The notes under the pieces were generated by a model, which saw only the letters and a program-made list of their open reading frames with translations, did not search any database and was not told where the DNA came from. 64,000 bases of DNA, from the NCBI GenBank assembly GCA_036346225.1, contig JARFIW010001491.1:682001-746000 (forward strand), read 5' to 3'. Source of the stretch: Platerodrilus igneus. Taxonomy: Eukaryota; Arthropoda; Insecta; Coleoptera; Lycidae. Shown piece after piece: positions 47,283 through 59,688 of the stretch (within the stretch, counting starts at the first letter, position 1; each line of letters starts with the position of its first letter). The position numbers were made by a program, and so were the translations under genes.

Positions 47283-48300
47283 TCTTATTTTCTTTTTGTG
47301 TATACCTCAGCATATTTCTGGTCGCAATGTCTAAGCTAGATTTAATGTTATTGCATTTTGTTACACTTCCTTAGTATAAGAAATTTTCCCGATATCTTTC
47401 AGTAATTCATTTGACCTTTTTTCAAATCTTTCATAGACATCTTTATCTTTTAGTTTCCATTTTATGGCTTTTTATATGTGCTTTCTTGTTTCATCTGATC
47501 TATTTTGTCTTTCTTTTATGTAGTAGAACTAAACTGTCTACTGCCACAGTAGCACACTAAATTATTTTTAAATTTAATGACCCTTCATAAATGGGATTTT
47601 GGGGTAATTCTCCATCACTGGTTCAACTTTATATATTATTAGTTCATAAGGGTATTAATTAGACACCAAATTTTTGATGACTTTTCTTTTTACATTTATT
47701 GAGAGCATTAATACATAGCACACTATGAGGTTTACAAATACATTAATTAATTATGAGTCTTGATTTTTAATTCTTAGTTAAACCCTAAAACATATTTACA
47801 ACATTCTATTAAATTCGGTATATCTTTTATTATCCATAGTTTCTTATTTTATTTTTTTTTGTTTACTCCAGAATATCGCTGGTCGCTATGCCTAAGCTGG
47901 ATTTAATGTTATTCCATTCTGTTACTACTTCTTAGTATAAGAAATTTTCCAGATATCTTTCAGCAATTTATTTGACTTTTTTCAAATCTTTCGTAGACAT
48001 CTTTATCTTTTAGTTCCATTTTATGGCTTTGTATCTCTGTTTACCTGTTTCATCTGATCTATTTTTGTATTTTCATCTTTCTTCTATTATTCAGGATATC
48101 CTTTGTTATCCATAGTTTCGTATTTTCTTTTTTTGTGTTTACCCCAGAGTATCGCTAGACACCATGTCTAAGCTGGATTTAATATTACTCCATTCTCTTA
48201 CTACTTCCTTAATATAAGAAATTCTTCCGATATCTTTCAGCAATTCATTTGAATTTTTTTTAAACTTTCGCGGATATCTTTATTTTTTAGTTTCTTCAAG
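47283..48300 (-). repeat. Triplicated LINE linker segment
   Basis: About 200 bp of the LINE linker are present three times: 47283-47480, 47850-48075 and 48120-48300. Each holds GCTATGCCTAAGCTGGATTT-like and ATATCTTTCAGCAATT-like sequence with point differences. About 330 bp of unrelated AT-rich DNA lie between copies 1 and 2. Confidence 0.75.
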
Positions 48301-48668
48301 TCAAAGTGCCTTTTCCGTTCCCGTTTTTAAATTTTTTAATTAAGAGCGACCTTCATAACTACGATGTTGTGGTCAGTGTCTGGGTAGTTTACAGTATTTT
48401 ACTTGATTCCTAAACCGTTGTCTAACAAGAATGTAATCTATTTGAATACTTCCTATATCTCCTGGCATCCTCCACGTGTATCGTCTTCTAGCATGTTGTT
48501 CAAATAATGTGTTTATGATGGTTAAATTGTTCTTGTCACAAAATTCTACCAGCCTATTTTCCCTGTCATTTCTCGTGCCCAAACCAAATAAACCTACTAC
48601 TGTTCCTTCTCTCCTACTTCCTACTCTCGCCTACCACTGCATTAAAATTCACGGCAATATATATACCT

Positions 48669-50832
48669 TGCCGTGGAAGTCGGGAACTAAGCTTTTAGCA
48701 TCGAGCCCCAGCGTTGAGCCGTCATAAAAGTGCCGTGGAAGATCAGTAAAATTCGTGCCCCTCTTTGGGCCAACATAAAATTTTTCAAAAATAATTAAAA
48801 AAATTCCTTACCCTTTTATTAGGATGCCTTCGAATTCCTCTGCTTCTCTGGCTAGCTCGGCAATCGGCCTCTTCTTGAATACCTATTTTTACGTACATAC
48901 CTCTTTCACACTCACACACTATCAAATGAAATTTTCAAAATAATACGACAACCATACAACCTTTTATTTACACATATTAACAGATAAAATATATTTACAC
49001 ATGTGTCCAAACAATTTGGTACAATAGTTACCAGCTCAATTTATTGTATGTTTTAAAGTCCTTGATTTTTAAAATGATTTTAAACAAATTCAAGTGGATA
49101 TGAGTAGATGGGCCTCACATGTAACCCTAAATTGATTAAATTGACTGGTGTATTGTGAGCTCATTATAACCCAGTTTTGTTTGTATATGCTTTTTAAACC
49201 TTGCATTAATGAAAACAAATTTACAGACCCGTTTACCCACAATCTATAGCCTGAATAAATTTTTAATATATTCTAAATAAACCCTTTTTCAATACTCAAA
49301 ATTATTAAATTGTCCTCTACATGTATCTTTTTAAACAAGTTTTTAAAACAATAAATATGCCACCAAAAAGTCAACCACACAACACAAAATTCCACGAATG
49401 TTTATATAAAAACAGAAATTTCAAATTAATTACCTGGGGACACCTTCACTCTTCATTACCTCAAGAAATGGCTACCAGAAACCCCTCGTCGTTGTTTCCA
49501 TCTACTACGCTGATTGCCGGATCCACAGATCTCTACCATCTAATATCTCCCCTACCTGTTCTCCACAAGATATTCGCTTCGTCTCACAGTACCATTCCAT
49601 ACTAGATATTTCACGCATACAAAATTGATTTCCAGTTCTGCTTACCCCAAATATCATGCATCCACTTAATAATTTTGTCGTAATAGCCGAACTTTTTATT
49701 TAAATAAGAACTAACTCGTGCATCACGTTAATAACTTGAGGTCCGCTACTACAGTTTTATACTTTCAACTAAGATGTTAAATATAACTTTAATACACACA
49801 CAAATTCTAGCCAAAAGCTTTACTATTATGTTGGTCTGAACTCGTATTCAGAACTCCATGGAAGTAAAAGAGAAGAGCTTTAATATCTTCGCTCCGGTAT
49901 TTATATTATTATCCAATCCCCCCTATTGGACCCGTTTCATTTAAAAAGTTTATTTTCCAAGCGGCTTCTTACACTTTTTAACGTAACCGACACTAAAATC
50001 TGCAAGATTTCTCTCGTCCTACGTGCTATTTACATAGACTTCGTTTTCTACCTTACCGTGTGCATTCTTTTAGAAAGCTGTTGGCTCTTAACCAATGACA
50101 AAATTCTCTGTCGTCACAATGCTCCGCCTAACCGTTATTCATCTTTGTTCTATGCATGTTTGTTGTTTCCTTTTAAACCCCACTAGAGTTACAGAAAATC
50201 AATATTGTCGACGTCCTGCATCAACTCCACGTGTATACCTTACGTGACTTTCAATTCAACGCTTGCTCTATATTTATCTCCATCTGTTGTATATTATCGA
50301 TTGTTCATTCCACTCGCTGCTTAAGATATTTGTCACTATAGCTGTTTGTACAAATTGACTGTTGGAAACAATTTCTATGGAATTCTATATTAACGTCCGT
50401 TCACTGTTCTCTGAAATAAACATTTAACAAACAGGTGTTTCTTGTAATTATCGACCGTTTAAAAATAACAATTTCTAGATTTTCTGCTTTGTAGTATCTG
50501 TGTAAATGCACGTTGGCTTTTAAAACGAATACATTTGTCTTAGAAATTACTGATTTTCTTATGCAAGCACGCTCCCCTATTGCTTTCATGTGTTTGATTA
50601 AAAGAAATTATGATTAATTACAACTATCCTTGAGCTTCTATATGCTTTAAAGCTTTCTTCCTTTATGTAATTCTAACATTCCAATTATTTAAATATAAAA
50701 ATACCTTAATCCTTGTCCGTTTTCACTATATGAATTAAATTAATTTGGCGCGTAAATAATTTGCTCTTTTCTATATACACAGTTGCTAAAATTTTATTGT
50801 CTACACCTATTTACCCCTTTAAATCCCCAACA
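48669..50832 (-). mobile_element. LTR-like unit A
   Basis: Between AT tracts at 48653-48665 and 50833-50852. On the minus strand it begins TGTTGGGGATTTAAAGGGG and ends near CCACGGCA. Two primer-site-like motifs lie just inside its end (48702-48723 and 48754-48774, read on minus, the first as GGCTCAACGCTGGGGCTCGA). It broke into the RTE-like LINE. No coding frame; the left boundary is approximate. Confidence 0.6.
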
Positions 50833-50852
50833 ATATATATATATATATATAT
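50833..50852. repeat. (AT)n microsatellite between units A and B
   Basis: Twenty bases of AT repeat. Confidence 0.9.
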
Positions 50853-52622
50853 CGCTATGATAATAGGGTTATTTAGGGGTATATAGGGTCACAAGGGTTG
50901 TACACTCCATGTAAATGACACCAAAGTCTAGAAAACCAAACATTTTAATCGTAAAAAGTACGAAATTAGCCAATTATGCAAAAAGCAGTTATTAAACACA
51001 CTGTATAAAATTTACAATCAACTTTAATCAATGAAAGGAAGCTCATTCTTCAAAGATTCAGTAAGAGAAATAATTTTGTGCGTCATCCAATTCATTTTAA
51101 AACAGTAATGCATGCAAAAACTTTAAATAAATACGCATGAGGAACATCTAAAAAAAGACAAACACGCAATGAATCTTATTCAAAACCAACGCATTGGTCT
51201 AGGGAAAATAAACAAGAATACTCTCAATAAACAGATCTTTCAAAACAAACATGTTTCATAAACGCAGGAAGTAAACAAACGCATTCAATTTACGTCATTA
51301 TAAAATTTGACTATGTGATCTTCATGTAAAATTAACACAAAATCCCAAACAGATTAGGAAAACAAAACAAGAACACATACGGTTGGCTACGTGCGATTTA
51401 AACTTATAAATTCCTTTACAAAATAGAAATACGTGACTTGAAAAGGTTCAATGTATCAAAATCCACAACATAAAACTAAATGTTTACGTGATGTGCTAAA
51501 GCATTTCGACGAGTAAATGGTAAATATATGGAAATCCTAAGGTTAGAGCGATAAGTCAAAGAACAACGCCTCAATCAACAAAATAACTACTTGTACAGAT
51601 GATAGGCGGGTCTTTAAATAGCTCACGAGCTGATAAACTAATCGGTTTTTCAACAACTAAGGCACGCTCCGTATTATTATTAAGTGAAAGTTGGTGATTG
51701 AAAAATTTTAATAGTAGTACAAGTGCAAATATACAACAGAAATTCGCCGTTTAATAGTTAAAAACGTAAGTCCAAAATTTTAATTAAACCTAATTTTAAT
51801 ATTTATTAATTTGGGGCTCTAAGAACTGATTCAAGCGTATATCCGAGAGTTGATTTAAGAATCTATCTAAGCGTTAAAATAAGCATTGATTTAAAGATAC
51901 ACCAAGAATTAAATTAAGAGTTTACCCAAACTGTACCACGCAATTAAATAAGCAACTATCAAACAAAATCAATAAGAAACTCAAAACAATCCAAGGACAC
52001 TGGTCAACAGCACGCGGTGGCAGTTCGAAGAATTGTGGTGCATGCAGAGACGCGTATTCACAACAAGGAGTTTAACAAGGACAAACAACAGGTCAGAAAT
52101 AGAATTCATTAATAGCTTAAGATATTAATTTCTTTTTAAACATTTAAATTTTTGTATGCATTGAGATATTTATGTAAAGGGTCATCAAAAATTTTGATAC
52201 GTAGAAAATTACGTAACAGGGAAAGAAGGTCATTGAACGTTCAACGTACTTCAAGTAGTATACAGAGTTATTTTTGCTGGCTTTAAGGGAGTTATAATTT
52301 GGGGACAAATCGATTTATATCGTTACTTTGATTCAGAGGATTTCTTAGCTAAGCGAATAATATTATAGAGCTACAAATTATACATATTTTTGGTTATTAT
52401 ATAAATTTTGATTAATTTCGTTTATCTCATTCAAATAGGAAGTGTTAGAGAAAATCTTTCTGTTATCGTATCATCGTGCACTTTGTGTAGGCTTGAACTG
52501 AGCTAGTCGAGGCATAACAAAACCAATTGTGTGAAATTTAAAATTTACCTAGGTTATTTAGAGACACATAGCGGCGGCGAGCAGTAGGTAACTGAACGTT
52601 AAATAATACATCGGAGTGTACA
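50853..52622 (+). mobile_element. LTR-like unit B
   Basis: Starts CGCTATGATAATAGGGTTAT, comparable with TGCTGTGATAAGGGGTTGT of unit D, and ends GTGTACA before the next AT tract. Shares the GCTAGTCGAGGCATA landmark (about 52500) with units C and D. About 1.77 kb, non-coding. Confidence 0.55.
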
Positions 52623-52640
52623 TATATATACACTTCGATG

Positions 52641-52653
52641 TATATATATATAT
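52641..52653. repeat. (AT)n tract between units B and C
   Basis: Short AT repeat; a second one lies at 52622-52630 with a GC-containing 10-mer between. Confidence 0.8.
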
Positions 52654-54474
52654 TGCTGTACATACCCCTTTTAGTGGGTCGACCTATTATTTCTGTAATA
52701 TCACGTGTCCTTACGTTGAGCGACCTATTTATTTTAATTGCTAAATTACTAAATTAAATTATTGAACCACCATTTTAATCTTTCCTACAGCTTGTGATTA
52801 TTTCCTCCTCCAGCTGTTTCTTAACGTTGCTATCAACTGGAGTTTATCATAAACAACTTTATCGACCAATGACAAAATTCAACAAGTTACCGCCTTTGCG
52901 GGTTATCTCTGCCCTACTTAATTTGTGACTCCTCCTCTGTACTTTTAATCTTATGACCTCGGCTAGCATATATTTGTAATTATAAAATTCAGTAAGTTTG
53001 GATCCCATTTAATGAAACTAATGCTTTATGTACAGCTTTGACGTTATTTACAATACATTTTCAAATTAATTCACCTTTATAAATTTCATTTATCAACAAC
53101 CATTTAATTTGTACTAAAACCCAAAGTCACCAAAGAAAACTCATTATCTTTACCAACAAATGTAGAATATTCTAAATCCGTTTTCTTATTATTATTTCAA
53201 TACGTATTCAACCCTTTGTTGACTTGTTCACAAGCATATAATATTTAGCCAATTTGATATTAAAAATAAAATAAAATTCTTGTAGAAAAACAGATGCCTT
53301 ATAACTAACAATCTGACCTGGTTTTATCTTTTTACGACGACGCTTCCATTGAAATTAATCTTCCCAATTTTTGATTCCATTCAACTTATCACCATTATGG
53401 ACCAACACCATTAAATTATAATTTTATACTTTAATCATTCTTGCCATAGACTTCAAATTGTAATTCGTTCACCCCTATACTTCAAGATTATGTTCTTCCT
53501 TTCGCCTCGACATTTAAATTGTTTTATTGTAATCTTTCTTAACATCAAGCATTCTGGCCTATTTTCCTCAGACCTCGAAGCCCTATTATTTTTATGTCTT
53601 AGTTTACGATTAATTCATAAAAATAATCCTACTTACGTTTTAAACGGTAATTTTCATATACACACTCATTTATTTCACTTTGTACCACTTGTTACGTATT
53701 ATTCAGTATTACTGGCAATGCACTTGGGCCTTCATTGAGTTCAAAACTGACTTTCTTATCGCGGTGCTTGCTAATATAATTTCGAATCCCCACTGCATCC
53801 GTGGTGTGGTCTAGAACCTGTCGTTTGCTTCGGACCAATCAAATAATTTCATTTCGAATATTTTCTGATGTAATGCTCTGCGTTCGTTCATAATGCCCAC
53901 CTGCCTGCAGGTGTCTTCACTATCAACATGCTGTATTTTGATAGAATAGTCGCCTTTCCATAAACAACTGATGCAATTTTACTTTAAACTTTCATTGTTT
54001 ACATGCGATTCACGCAATTTTTGATCATTTCTCTTATCAAAATGGTTAGATCTTTATACGCATTATATTAGCTACATGAAACTCTATTTTCACATCCGTA
54101 TTACTTAATCGTCTGAGACTCTCTTCTTAATGCGTGTCTAATTATACTTTATCATTTATACGCGTGCTTCCACTGAAAAATATTCTTATTCGCTTTACTT
54201 ATGTCAACTGAACACTATCTACAGGGTATTTAATCTTTACCATCCGTTTAATACTCGTATTTCTCATTCCTACGCCAACTGTGTGTCTTCCTATGTCTTT
54301 CCTGCGTCGCCCAAAACTATTTCTACTTTGTACACAGGGTGTTGCCTACTTACTATCTACTTCTATTTCTTACTTATTTCCTGAAATAACTACAATTTTC
54401 TGCTGCCTATTCTAATTACTCATTCTCTAGTGACCTTCACTATGTCGTGCACCCTTAAACAACCCTTATCACAG

Positions 54475-54476
<2 letters not shown>
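52654..54476 (-). mobile_element. LTR-like unit C
   Basis: 1823 bp with TG...CA ends on the minus strand: TGCTGTGATAAGGGTTGTTT at 54476 and ATGTACAGCA at 52654. It aligns along its whole length with unit D in inverted order: landmarks GGCAGCAGAAAA (54400 and 55780), TTTTTCAGTGGAAGCACGCG (54170 and 56010), GCATCAGTTGTTTATGGAAA (53950 and 56229), GCTAGCCGAGGTCATAAGA (52965 and 57312). Non-coding, flanked by AT tracts. Probably a solo LTR of the Gyp-2 group. Confidence 0.72.

Positions 54477-54511
<35 letters not shown>
54477..54511. repeat. (AT)n microsatellite right of unit C
   Basis: Thirty-five bases of AT repeat. Confidence 0.93.
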
Positions 54512-54514
<3 letters not shown>

Positions 54515-55656
54515 CTATGGATTCTTAGGTTAGAACAAAGGTAGATAAGTCAGATGAATATTTATGAGAGGGTACACTATGTATATAGAAGCCATGTAAT
54601 AATTAAAAACATTTTCTAAACTATAGCATAAGGATTCATAATTTAAGATAAGCTTTAAGGTTAATTTTGCTTCATTTTAGAGTTAGGATAAAATTAATTA
54701 CAATTATTAAATATAATAGGTGTAAATCCGTATGGTAAACACGTGCGCTTAAACATATAAGCATAATTTAAAAAGAGTCGTAAGAAAGCTTTTCATTTGT
54801 AGCATAAAATTCGATAATTAAAGAGGGTGAATTTGTTATTAACGGATTTTCAAAGCGTAATTATTTTATTTGTGTACATAACTTAGTGTAAGGTTATATG
54901 AAGCTAAAACATTTATAATTTTTCAAAGGTTTAGCAGGGTAGATACGTCCTGTCAACAAATATCAAGGTTTCTTGAAAAAAGATCGGTAAGAACGAACAA
55001 CAGGTCGATGTTAGTTAGGGCGTTGAACGTTACAAATAAAAATGGATCGATAATATAAAGAAAAAAAGACTGTTTTATATAAGATAGCAGAGAATGAAAG
55101 ATACCAAGTGTTTAGTTGTCATTGACTTTGAAACGTCTGTAAGACAAAGAAATTTTTAAAGGTAAAATAAGCGAGACTGAGATGCAGTGTGTTTTCATAA
55201 GACATCGGTTTGGAAAGGGTAATGAACAGTACGGTAGGAGGCTACAGACAAAGTAGGACTGTTAGACTGTGCATATAAGAAAGAGAAAGACGACTGTGTA
55301 GATTGGTAAGATGGATTAGAGCTTGTTAACAGCGGGGAAAAGGGTAAAGAAATATAACATACAGGTTAAATAAGGATATAAGAAATCGATAACGAACGTA
55401 GAAAATTGAGGAAGGGTACAAGACAAAGAGCAGAACATTTTGAATGCAAGTTAGAATAAGATAATAGGATGTGCGCCTGTGAGAGAGGCGTGTTTTAGAT
55501 GCTAGGATGGTAGTTAGTTGCCGGGGATTTCAACAAAGTCGGCAGCCGATAGAGATTTTTAATAAGGGTTATGCTTGTTTGCGAGTGAAATTCCAAGATT
55601 TTTGAGACGGTTGAAAGACGGTTGCCAAGTTTACCGGGAATAACTCAAGGATAATG

Positions 55657-55661
<5 letters not shown>
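54512..55661. other. Spacer between inverted units C and D
   Basis: 1150 bp of non-coding DNA bounded by microsatellites on both sides. Its G-rich plus strand resembles the LTR units in base make-up but I find no landmark in common. Not identified. Confidence 0.5.

Positions 55662-55706
<45 letters not shown>
55662..55706. repeat. (AC)n(AT)n compound microsatellite
   Basis: About 20 bases of AC repeat followed by 24 of AT repeat, ending at unit D. Confidence 0.93.
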
Positions 55707-57709
55707 TGCTGTGATAAGGGGTTGTTTAAGGGTGCACTTTATAGTAAAGGTCGTTTAGAAATGAGAAATTACCATAGGCAGCAGAAAACTGCATTTATTT
55801 AGTGAAGAATTAAGAAATGGACATAGTTTGTAGAAAGTAAGCAGTCAACATCCTGTATATAAAGTATAAATAGTTTTAAGCGACGCAGATAAACATAGGA
55901 GGACGCATAGTTGGCGTAGGAATGAGAAATACATGCATTAAGTAGATAGTAAATATTTAATACCCTGTAGATAAAGTTTTAGTGAATTTAGGTAAAGCGG
56001 ATAATGATATTTTTCAGTGGAAGCACGCGTATATTTATAGGTAAATATAATAAAGTGTAAGCAGACACGCATTCAAAAGAGTTCCAAACAATTAGATTAA
56101 TAAGGAGATAGAAATAGAGCTTCAGGTAGCATAGGTAAATGCGTGCAAATAGCTAACCATTTTTGATAAGAAAGAAGATTCAAAATTGCGTGAATAACAT
56201 GTAAATATGAAAATTAAAAGTCGAATTGCATCAGTTGTTTATGGAAAAGCAATTAGATCTATCAAAACACAGCATGTTGATAACAACGACAGCTGGAAGC
56301 AGGTTACAATTATTGGGAATCGTGGAGAATTACATCAGAAACTACTTTGAATGTAATTATTTGATTGGTCATAAATAAGCGACGAGCTCTAGACCATACC
56401 CACTGACGGAGTGGGAACGGAATAATATATTAGCAGGTACAGTGATAACGAGGTCAGTTTGCAACTCAACAAAGGCCGAAGTGCGCCGCTATGAAATAAT
56501 GTAATACGTAATAATTTTAAAGGTGAAAGATAAAATAAGTGCTAATATGAAGATTATAATTGCCGATTAAACGTAAGTACATTTTAATGAATTTAGTTTA
56601 AACTAAAACATAAAAATAATAGGGCTTCAAAGTCTGGGGGAACAGTAATACAATTTTGAAGTACGGGGAAAACAAACATCAATTTCTATGTCCGGGGAGA
56701 ACAAACGACAATTTCTAAGTCAAGGGGGAAAATAAACTACGATTTTAAGTCAGAGGACAATGATAATAAGAATTCTATTCTAAGTTTGAAAAAATTGATT
56801 GATAAGAAGTAATAAGTCTTAAATGAAACGACAATAAATTGGGGTGCATAAATTAATAATGGTAGTCCATAGGGTAATGGCAATAATTTAAATGTAATCC
56901 TGAATTGGGGGAAGATAATTTTTATTCAAATGGAAGCGTCGATGTGAAGAAAATAGACCAGGTCAGATTTTTTAGTTATAAGACATTTTATTTTTCTATA
57001 TATTTTTTTATTTTGAATATTGAATTTGCTTAATATAATATGAATGTGAAAAAGTCAACAAAAGAAGTTGCATACGTATAAAGTGAGTAATATGATAACA
57101 GGTTTAGAGCGTTCTACACTTTGTTGATAAGGATAATAGGGTTTTTTGGTGACTTTGGGTTTTGAGTAAAAAGTATGATTGCTAATAAATGAGATTTATA
57201 ACATTAACTAATTGAAAAGTGTATTTCAAATAATTTACAAAAACTGTACATAATATATTGGTTTCATTATATAAAATCGAAATTAACTGAATTTCATAAT
57301 TCCAAATAAATGCTAGCCGAGGTCATAAGATAAAATTAATAAGAGAGTGATTTGATAATTTAAATAGTTCAAGGAGGAGCTACGAGTTTAATAGGAAATT
57401 AATAACAAGTAAGGCGGTAACGTACCGAGTTTTGTTATTGGTTGACAAGGTTGGTTCAATATAAAATCCAGTTAAGTTTCTGGAGGGAATTAATAGCAAT
57501 ATTAATAAGACGGCCCAACGTCGGAGGAGATAATTACAATCTTGTTTATTCATAGTAATATTAAAATGGTCGTCCAAATGATGGAGCGCGAATAATTTAG
57601 AGTACATAGGAAATAATATAACAGCCCAACATAGGGGCTCGATAATTAGAGAAGCATAGCAAATTAATAGACAGCCCAACGAAGGGGCTCGATAGTTAGA
57701 GTAGCATAG

Positions 57710-57711
<2 letters not shown>
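55707..57711 (+). mobile_element. LTR-like unit D
   Basis: 2005 bp from TGCTGTGATAAGG to GTAGCATAGCA, inverted relative to unit C and similar along its length. It adds two tandem arrays: four units of about 38 bp with (A)AGTCNGGGGGAAAAC-like cores at 56625-56765, and four 50-57-bp units at its 3' end, each with a primer-site-like motif (57510, 57568, 57621, 57671). AT tracts on both sides. No coding frame. Confidence 0.72.
57510..57711 (+). repeat. Tandem units with tRNA-Lys primer-site-like motif
   Basis: Four degenerate units spaced 57, 54 and 50 bp. The last two read ACAGCCCAACATAGGGGCTC and ACAGCCCAACGAAGGGGCTC, each followed by GAT. They resemble CCCAACGTGGGGCTCGA, complement of the T-arm and acceptor end of animal tRNA-Lys(CUU). 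Confidence 0.7.

Positions 57712-57743
<32 letters not shown>
57712..57743. repeat. (AT)n microsatellite between unit D and Gyp-2b
   Basis: About 30 bases of AT repeat. Confidence 0.93.
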
Positions 57744-57744
<1 letters not shown>

Positions 57745-59486
57745 GTAGTGTCAGGTGGGAGCTACGAGGGTTCTAAGGGTAGTTTTGGGTTAAAGGGGGG
57801 TGTATGCCAAATAGAAGGATCCATATATCAGATCCCGTAATTCAAAAATTATATTTTGCCGTGTTTTACATATGCTAAAGTATTTACAATGTTAATTTGA
57901 AATGTATGTGCCAAAAGGTAAATTATAATGACTAATGACGTTGATAAAATACACAGTGCTCAAGGTTTTATACTGAGTTGCAATTTAATAGGCCATTGAA
58001 AGTACATTTGCCATCCTAAAACCGGATGCGTCTACGGATGTCTACTATCAACCACGCATTCAGGTCATGTGTGAATTATTTTGGCTTTTTGTTTAAATAG
58101 AATCAACTTTTGGACAAATTTGTAATTTCAAAATTATAAGTAATAGCAGTGTCAAATGTGATTGGAGAATTGTGAATTATTTAGGACCAATGATAGAATT
58201 ATGTACAAACTAGAAAGGTGTAAAAGGACAACGGTGAAGGTATTTGTGACACAAAATAAGGGATAAAATGTTATTGGATGTTTTTATTTATGTAATATGT
58301 GATTAAGTAGGCATGATTTGTTGGAGTAATCGCCTTGGAAAGTAAACAACGAGGATCTTTTTCGATTTAATTTTGTGTAAAGACGTATTTTTGTAAACCT
58401 GCGCTAAAATTGTTTAAATATTTTGAAAAAGTAAATAAATGTGTTTGGAGTTTAAGTGTTTGATTTATTAAAGTGGAGTAACGAGAAGCATCAGTGGTTA
58501 GTAAAGTAATAGCAACGACGAATTAAAGAGAAGATTGGTGTTAGTGAAATAGCGAAGTGGCGAAAAGTAAGATTGTTTAGGAACGGATTTGATAAAGGCA
58601 GAAGGCATCGGTGAAGAATTGTAAGCGTGAATAAGATTTGGATTGATTTGGTTACGGATTTATGGTTAATGAGGCATTGATTGGATTGATTTGGATAGAG
58701 ATTTATGTATAGCGGGTCATTGAGTGGTTTTTAAGATAAGGAACGTAAATAGATTTGGATTGAGCTGAAAGGAAAATAGGTTTGGATTGAGCGGAACGAG
58801 AATAGATTTGGATTGAGCGATTTGAGAGCAGCAATTGGAAGAATTAAAGGCTACGAAGAAAGTAATACGGAAGAATTAGCGCAGGGGAAGTAATTAAAAC
58901 GGTCATTCTAAATTCTAAAATTCGGGTTATTTATTTCAGATTGGGGATCAACAAAATTATACTAAGATACCTGGAGGCGATACGAAAGTTTAAAACGATA
59001 GGGAATCCATGTAAAGACGCATACGGCGACAAAGATCTTGAGCCAGCAGTAAAATTAGGCCAGCAACGAAGTATAATCCAGGTGAGTGCTGTGAAATATC
59101 TTAAAACGTCAAAGTCAGAAATTGTGTAGTAATTAATTTGGCACAAGGCTACGTTGATCATTAAATTTTGGCATATACAGTAGTAAATTTATATAAAAGT
59201 AGTAAAACAAAAGATATTGCAGTTTGGTTGGGCATTGCACATCTACTTACCACCGAACCCACGGTAAGTAGGTGAACACCCTGAGAAAAGAGTTCATATA
59301 GTCGAGGCATAGTAATAAACATTTTGATTAGATAACCAACCAAACGTTGCAAAAGTACGTGGCGTGCAATAGGTGTTTGCACATGATATAAAAAAAAACA
59401 TTGAAAGTTATATAAGAAGGGGTGGGCAACGAAAGTAAAATAAAATAAAGCATAAAGTATATATAAAGAGGGGGGGGTGGTATACA
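57744..59486 (+). repeat. Gyp-2b 5' LTR (probable)
   Basis: From TGTAGTGTCAGGTGGG after the AT tract to GGTATACA seven bases before the primer-site-like motif at 59493. Contains a minisatellite of GATTTGGATTGAGC-type units at about 58640-58830. With no second LTR in view the end is a guess. Confidence 0.5.
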
Positions 59487-59492
59487 AAAAGG

Positions 59493-59512
59493 TGGCAAAC
59501 CCAACGTGGGGC
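59493..59512 (+). promoter_or_regulatory. Primer-binding site, tRNA-Lys type (probable)
   Basis: TGGCAAACCCAACGTGGGGC. The expected site for tRNA-Lys(CUU) is TGGCGCCCAACGTGGGGC; this copy differs in the third to fifth bases and by two extra bases. A weaker second motif, TTAGGTGGGGCCCGTAG, is at about 59616-59632. Confidence 0.6.
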
Positions 59513-59688
59513 TAGATAGCTAGATAGCTGGCTGGATAAATAACTGAAAAAAAAAGGCTAGATAGATACTAGGTAGATTGAAAGTTAGACAGAAATAGCA
59601 GCTAGGATACGGGATCCCGAGATTAGGTGGGGCCCGTAGTTTTTATATTTGTTCAGGTAAAAAAGGAGTTCAAAAATAGGCAGCAGAG
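59513..59688 (+). other. Gyp-2b leader
   Basis: Short leader with CTAGATAG-type repeats (59510-59540) and the second primer-site-like motif. Confidence 0.5.

Larger units (their letters stand above)
45625..48650 (-). pseudogene. RTE-like LINE, endonuclease to RT
   Basis: Minus strand, from 48650 down. Endonuclease end: LVEFCDKNNLTIINTLFEQH, RRRYTWRMPGDIGSIQIDYI, VRQRFRNQV (48582-48373). Then the linker before RT, present in three tandem copies (47283-48300). RT: AETLKAFGQAVTERFFQLVS and SEIPKDFKRNIIVIILKKR (46878-46690), EDQFGFRRNRGTRKAI, YIGFVDLEKAFDNVEKN (46600-46480), and past a 523-bp solo LTR, LYKEQTTVIELE and WKGVRHGCTIFPLILNLYIE (45850-45690). Broken throughout. The stretch 48530-48650 repeats 62-180. 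Confidence 0.87.

Noticed and set aside
49321..50186. Frames of 94 and 86 codons in unit A
   Set aside because: No domain, and they lie in an LTR-like unit; normal for chance frames.
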